Assembly: GCF_002949795.1 (NCBI RefSeq) | Contig: NZ_CP026692.1 | Coordinates: forward strand, 5,068,545-5,132,544 | Direction: 5' to 3' | DNA from: Nostoc sp. 'Lobaria pulmonaria (5183) cyanobiont' | GTDB taxonomy: Bacteria; Cyanobacteriota; Cyanobacteriia; Cyanobacteriales; Nostocaceae | Length of the DNA: 64,000 nucleotides | Shown here: positions 59,515 to 64,000 of the stretch, one piece after another | How the letters are laid out: every line of letters begins with the position of its first letter | Position numbering within the stretch: the first letter of the stretch is position 1 | Notes under the pieces: model-generated | Told to the model about the DNA's origin: nothing | What the model saw: only the letters and a program-made list of their open reading frames with translations | Databases searched by the model: none | Program-made: the position numbers and the translations under genes

Positions 59515-62127
59515 ATGTTTAAACGACAACTCTTCATGGTGGGTGTGCTTTCTGTGCTGCTAATTCAACCTGCTTTTGCAGAAGCAATTGAGCAGATTCC
59601 CCAAGTAAAGGAGGGCAAAAGAGGGTCAGTAGTGGCTAAAATCCCTCGATTGAGTGAGATTGATAGACCTGCAACCAATATAAAAGATTTCCTATCTCAA
59701 TCTTCAATTCCTAACACCCAATCTCCAGTACAGGTGACAGGAGTACGAGTTAACAGTACCAACACTGGCATAGAAGTAATTCTCGAAACCAAAGAAGGTG
59801 AAAAACTAAAGCCAACAAGTAGCAATCAGGGGAACACATTAATTACAGATATTTCTAATAGCCAATTAGCTTTGGCAAATGCGAAGGAGTTTCGCTCAGA
59901 CAACCCAGTAGCCGGAATTAGTGCTGTTACTGTTACTCAGATAGATGCCAATAGTATTCGGGTGACGGTAACGGGTGAAGTGGGAGTGCCAAAAATTGAG
60001 TTATTTGATAGTGATGAAGGCTTGATTTTTGGTTTAACGCCAGTTGCATCGACTGCACAGCAACCCCCAACGCTACAATCACCAACCGAAGAGAAGCCCA
60101 CCCAAGAAAATCAGCCGGAAAAACCAGCAGTTTCTACTGATGAGCCGATTGAGCTTGTAGTGACCGGTGAGCAAGATGGATACACTGTACCCGAAGCATG
60201 AACTGCAACTAGGACTGATACGCTTTTACGTGATATTCCGCAGTCAATTCAAGTTATTCCCCAGCAGGTAATTAAGGATCAGGGAATCACGAGGATTGTG
60301 GATGCAACTCGCAATGTGTCTGGTGTAGCAGCCGTATCGGGCTATGGCAATACTTTCGGTGATGTCAACATTCGCGGTTTTTTTGGTGGGATCTTGGTAG
60401 ATGGGTTTACTGGTTTACTTCCTGCCAATGGAGCCAATATTGAACAGGTGGAGGTTCTAAAAGGCCCTGCTTCCGTGCTGTATGGACAATTGGAGCCGGG
60501 TGGTATTGTAAATTATGTGACAAAAAAACCTCTTAGTACCCCCTATTACTCTGCTAGTTTCACGGCTGGGAGCTTTGATTACTATAGTCCCACAATCGAC
60601 CTGTCTGGACCGCTGACGACCGATAAAAGGTTATTGTATCGGTTGAATGTTTCTTATGAAAATTCTGGCAGCTATCGGGATTACCTTGGAAACGATATCC
60701 TCTATATTTCTCCTGCTTTCACCTACAAAATTGATGATGCGACAACCCTAGACTTTACCTATGAATATCTTAATTCTCAACAAGGGTTCGACCGAGGCTT
60801 TAAACCAGAAGCAATCTTTTTAACGTTGCCTAGAAATCGCCTTGTATCTCAACCCGATGATTTTTTCAATACTGAAAGCCATCGTGTCGCGCTAACACTC
60901 AATCAGCAGTTTAGTAAAAATTGGCAGTTGAGAAGCAGATTTTCCGCACAATTTGATGAAAATAGTGAAAAAGTGACCCAAATCGGTAATCCTCTTTTAG
61001 AAGATGGTCGAACATTGCTGCGAGGGCAGTTTGGTGATGGCCCGAATTATTCACAAAGCTTTGCTTTGCAAAGCAACTTGATTGGTAAATTCAATACGGG
61101 TGCGATCGCTCATCAACTGCTGTTAGGTGTGGACTGGAACCGGAATACCTTGGATTCCAATAACGGCTATGATATTGATTTCCCTTCAATAGATATTTTT
61201 GAGCCAAACTATGACGTTCCACCACTGCCTGAGCGCATCTATAGCAAGTATAATAGGACAAATAATACCACAGGAATTTATCTGCAAGACCAAGTAACAT
61301 TGCTCTCTAATTTGAAGTTGCTTGTTGGCGGCAGATATGACTTTATTGACTCACATAGTGAAAATATTTCTGATGTCAGTATCCCTAGCGAACCAGACAG
61401 GTCTGGATATTACTATGAAGCCTTTTCCCCACGTGTAGGCATCGTTTATCAACCGATCGAACCCATCTCGTTGTACGCCAGCTACAGTAGCTCCTTCAAT
61501 GCTGATGGTAGCAGAGATAGAAACAAAGAGCTATTAGAGCCTTCGCGCGGGACTCAGTACGAAGTTGGCATCAAAGCTGAACTATTTGATAAGCGACTTT
61601 CAGCAACCCTTGCAGCCTATGACATTGCTAAAACAAATGTCGCCACTGTAGATCCAATCGACAATCAATACTCAATCGCGCTAGGAGAAGTGAAAAGTCG
61701 CGGGATTGAACTAGATGTAGCTGGGGAAATTTTACCAGGTTGGAAGGTAATTGCTTCTGGTTATTTAAATGATGCCTATGTCAGCAAAGATAACGACCCC
61801 ACAGTCCAAGGTAAGCATTTAGAAAATGCACCCTATCATGGCGCGAGTTTGTGGACAACTTATGAATTTAAACGGGGTGACTTGCAAGGATTGCAGTTTG
61901 GTGCAGGGTTCTTTTTTGTAGGCGAGCGCGTTGCTAACCAGAGCGAGCAATTCATCCTTCCTTCCTATGTCAGAACCGATGCTTCTATCTCCTACAAACG
62001 GGATAACTGGCAAGTTGGACTCAACTTTAAGAACATTTTGGATGTTAAATATTACGAATCAAACGGCTACCTCACCTTCCCCCAAGCACCATTTACTGTA
62101 CTGGGCACAATTTCAGTCACCTTTTGA
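59515..62127 (+). pseudogene. TonB-dependent siderophore receptor with AMIN domain, interrupted by an in-frame TGA
   Basis: The ATG at 59515 starts a signal peptide (MFKRQLFMVGVLSVLLIQPA). An AMIN domain follows (about 60-190; VQVTGVRVNSTNTGIEVILE), then a TonB box-like region IELVVTGEQDGYTVPEA. Codon 229 (60199-60201) is TGA. The frame continues unbroken as TATRTDTLLRDIPQSIQVIP (plug), VEVLKGPASVLYGQLEPGG, and a 22-strand barrel ending FPQAPFTVLGTISVTF at 62127. The total of 870 codons is normal for cyanobacterial ferric-siderophore receptors. Translation from an internal start (for example GTG 60298) would lack a signal peptide. This is a nonsense mutation, a sequencing error, or readthrough. 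The upstream direct repeats and AraC gene are intact. Confidence 0.88.
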
Positions 62128-62238
62128 TCCCACCCTAACCCTCTGACAAGTGTAGGTTTTTTGCAAGAATGCTTGAAAAGGGACAAGGAATATCCTACTG
62201 ATTCATTAAGCCTGAGCTTGTGCAAAGGAGCGTCTAGC

Positions 62239-62391
62239 TTGAGTTATAAAAAACTACGTAACATTGTATTTACTCTGCATCGCATCCTGGGTTTTGCGAT
62301 CGCACCAATTGCCATCCTGCTTGGCTTAACCGGGAGCTGCGGCAACAGCAATGTCTATCTGGATCAATGTTTTAACCATGAGCAAATCTAA
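62239..62391 (+). pseudogene. N-terminal remnant of a PepSY-type membrane protein
   Basis: TTG at 62239, eight bases after AAGGAG, opens SYKKLRNIVFTLHRILGFAI then APIAILLGLTGS, parallel to SKKFRDVIFNLHRYLGLVLG of the gene that follows. After GLTGS the sequence turns into CGNSNVYLDQCFNHEQI and stops at 62389-62391, inside the next gene's start. It is a truncated duplicate or the relic of an earlier PepSY gene. The strong ribosome site may now feed the downstream gene by coupling. Confidence 0.7.
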
Positions 62392-63559
62392 AAAATTCCG
62401 CGATGTGATTTTCAATCTGCATCGCTATCTTGGTTTAGTGCTTGGCTTAATTGCAATCATTGCTGGCTTGACGGGTAGCCTGCTGGTGTTTATGCACGAG
62501 ATCGATAATTTCGTCTTAGCTCATAAGTATGGAGCGGTGATCCCTCAAGAGAATCGCCTGCCCTTATCCGTGTTAGTGGACAGAGTAAAAGCCGCTCATC
62601 CCAATGATCCAGATTTTCAGCTCGGTCGGATTTTTCCTTACGGAGTTTACTATAATTCAGCACCAAAACCCGATGTACCTGCAACAATCGGGGATTTTTT
62701 GGTAGATCCCTACACAGGGAAGTTTTTAGCCCAAAATCCCTCCTGGTTTGGCAGTGAATTTTTCGGCAAAGTGTATGAGCTTCACGTTGCCTTGCTGATG
62801 GGCGATACGGGTGTCTACATCCTTGGAGTGGCGGCTTCGTTTATGGTAATTCTGGGCGTAACGGGGATCGTCCTCTGGCCCGGATGGAGAAAACTGAGTA
62901 GCGGATTCAAAATTAAATGGAATGGTCATCCCAAACGACTAAACTTTGATATTCATAAAGTGGTTGGCATCATTTTAGGCATAGTGTTGATTTTGCCTGT
63001 TGTAACAGGTGCCATGTGGAGTGGTGTTCCATTAATTAATCCCCTTATTGATGCCATTTTTACGCCTGTTGATGCTGTTGCTGCCATTTTTACGCCTCAA
63101 ACATCTCAGACAGTAGACTCTCCCCGCAAGGCTTTGACTCCGGCTCCAGGTCAAACTCCTTTTCCCTTAGATGCGATCGTGCAAAAAGCTGAAGCGGCCT
63201 TACCTAACTTCTCCATATTTAGTATAGACGTGCCTAGCGAATCGCAAGCAGGGACGTACGACTTTCGGATGATTTCTCCACGAACGCAATCCTGGGACAG
63301 TGAAGTGCATATCGCTCAATACACGGGTGAGATTTTACAAGTCGTTGATGGGACTAAAACAACGTCCTTATCAGTCCGTTTTTCCAACTATTCAGTACCC
63401 CTGCATTATGGCGTTTTTGGTGGGTTATGTACCAAAATTTTGTACGTATTTGTCGGATTATCTCCTGCTATTTTGTTGGTTACAGGTTTGAATATGTTTC
63501 GTCTGCGTCGCCGGAGAGTTTCTCAAAAGAATCCGGTTGATCTCTTTGATAAGTCTTAA
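62378..63559 (+). CDS. PepSY-associated transmembrane protein (iron-uptake related)
   Basis: A 393-residue inner-membrane protein. The start is the ATG at 62378 (MSKSKKFRDVIFNLHRYLGL); an upstream ATG adds nine unlike residues. Four spans: LVLGLIAIIAGLTGSLLVFM, YILGVAASFMVILGVTGIVL, HKVVGIILGIVLILPVVTGA and ILYVFVGLSPAILLVTGLNM. A PepSY-like periplasmic region is APGQTPFPLDAIVQKAEAAL. Such proteins sit beside TonB receptors and are thought to reduce ferric-siderophores or assist release of iron. It is 250 bases downstream of the receptor and presumably in its operon. Confidence 0.9.
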   Translation: MSKSKKFRDVIFNLHRYLGLVLGLIAIIAGLTGSLLVFMHEIDNFVLAHKYGAVIPQENRLPLSVLVDRVKAAHPNDPDFQLGRIFPYGVYYNSAPKPDVPATIGDFLVDPYTGKFLAQNPSWFGSEFFGKVYELHVALLMGDTGVYILGVAASFMVILGVTGIVLWPGWRKLSSGFKIKWNGHPKRLNFDIHKVVGIILGIVLILPVVTGAMWSGVPLINPLIDAIFTPVDAVAAIFTPQTSQTVDSPRKALTPAPGQTPFPLDAIVQKAEAALPNFSIFSIDVPSESQAGTYDFRMISPRTQSWDSEVHIAQYTGEILQVVDGTKTTSLSVRFSNYSVPLHYGVFGGLCTKILYVFVGLSPAILLVTGLNMFRLRRRRVSQKNPVDLFDKS

Positions 63560-63571
63560 TCTTAAATTATG

Positions 63572-63750
63572 GTGTTGGGATATGTGCAATTTCTACGACT
63601 AGAGCAAGCACAACAGCTACTTCAAAGCACTAATTTTACAGTTATAGAAATTTCTCTCAAGTGCAATATGAGATAAGTCATTTTGGCTATCTGTTTAAGC
63701 GGCAATTTTGCATGACTCCTAGAGAAGATCGCCAGCAAAAAGCCTTGTAG
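63572..63750 (+). pseudogene. Frameshifted AraC C-terminal remnant
   Basis: One frame reads LGYVQFLRLEQAQQLLQSTN then FTVIEISLKCNM and stops at TAA; the next frame continues SHFGYLFKRQFCMTPREDRQ then QKAL to TAG 63748-63750. Together they form the second HTH of an AraC/PchR regulator (normally ISLKVGYSNQSHFGYLFKRQ). About eight bases are missing and the N-terminal 250 residues are absent. It is probably the relic of a second regulator in this iron locus. Confidence 0.8.
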
Positions 63751-64000
63751 TAAAAGGCAGATATCGATACAGATAAAAAATTCGGTTTCAGTGTAGATGC
63801 GATCGCCCAAACTTCTGTATTTTTAAAAATAGAGTTAATTAAGAGTTATTCGGAAATAGTAAGCTCTGTTTGGCAAAATCTGATTAGGTGTGTGGAGTTA
63901 TGAAACTGTGGCGTAGACGCTCTTAGCAGCTTGGTGTAGACATCGCTCTACCTGCTAATAGATACTATTCTCAATAAGCAGTGGAGAGTATTACTATGAC
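63751..64000. other. Right edge without a supported gene
   Basis: AT-rich sequence with dispersed-repeat-like text (GTGGCGTAGACGCTCTTAGC, CATCGCTCTACC near 63907-63955). An ATG at 63996 lies at the very edge and could open a gene outside the window. Confidence 0.4.

Noticed and set aside
53585-60201. Selenocysteine decoding of the two in-frame TGA codons, suggested by the SelD-related flavoprotein
   Set aside because: The flavoprotein lacks the SelD domain, neither TGA lies in a redox motif, and I see no hairpin directly after either codon. Nonsense mutation or sequencing error is simpler.

Overview
The window is chromosomal DNA from a cyanobacterium, most likely a filamentous Nostoc-type (Nostocales) strain. 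The grounds are chlB, a vestige of psbA, a phylloquinone (men) gene group, many HIP1-type GCGATCGC octamers, heptanucleotide tandem repeats and small dispersed repeats, pentapeptide-repeat membrane proteins, TPR and WD40 giants, and a PchR/TonB iron locus. The genus is inferred from these features; no search was run.

Layout. 1-6.6 kb: a partial Uma2 nuclease gene, then housekeeping genes chlB, rsmA, ispE, a DUF3082 gene and a GerMN lipoprotein gene. 6.7-12.5 kb: tRNA-Gly, an IS remnant, a secreted or anchored unknown protein, a long gene-poor leader, and a CyRepA1-type plasmid replication primase-helicase that is out of place on a chromosome. 12.8-16.8 kb: Uma2, a TPR protein and an NDH-2-like flavoprotein. 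17-22 kb: pentapeptide-repeat genes, with a histidine kinase lying between two copies of a duplicated pentapeptide-gene tail, and a deleted paralogue. 22.1-29.2 kb: an ATPase, a 21-bp minisatellite, and a 1754-residue STAND/WD40 protein with 14 nearly identical WD40 units, resembling a biological-conflict (immunity) locus. 29.2-35.2 kb: a MITE-like element and a signalling operon (frameshifted XRE regulator, phytochrome-type kinase, Rcp1-like regulator, hybrid kinase). 35.8-41.9 kb: another pentapeptide protein, a membrane M48 protease, proA and a lactate dehydrogenase. 42-47.5 kb: phylloquinone synthesis (menF, menA, menC, menE, DHNA-CoA thioesterase). 47.5-50.6 kb: a small accessory island beside tRNA-Ser with a VapBC-type toxin-antitoxin pair and an AT-rich two-gene ATPase plus PD-(D/E)XK-like nuclease cassette. 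50.7-57.4 kb: a metallophosphoesterase, nadA, tRNA-Tyr, tRNA-Thr, tRNA-Arg, a broken gene and three cyanobacterial genes of unknown function. 57.5-64 kb: a psbA 3' remnant with a terminator, a truncated Uma2 gene, then an iron-uptake locus (AraC/PchR regulator, phased direct repeats, TonB receptor with an in-frame TGA, PepSY membrane protein) with decayed AraC and PepSY fragments.

Three themes stand out. (1) Two candidate conflict systems: the STAND/WD40 locus and the ATPase plus nuclease cassette. (2) Dispersed and tandem repeats have become protein sequence in ispE, menE, the flavoprotein gene, and the 3' ends of rsmA and the thioesterase gene. (3) Many genes are decaying through internal stops, frameshifts and truncations, mostly in accessory functions. 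Each interrupted reading frame could also be a sequencing error and needs read-level confirmation.
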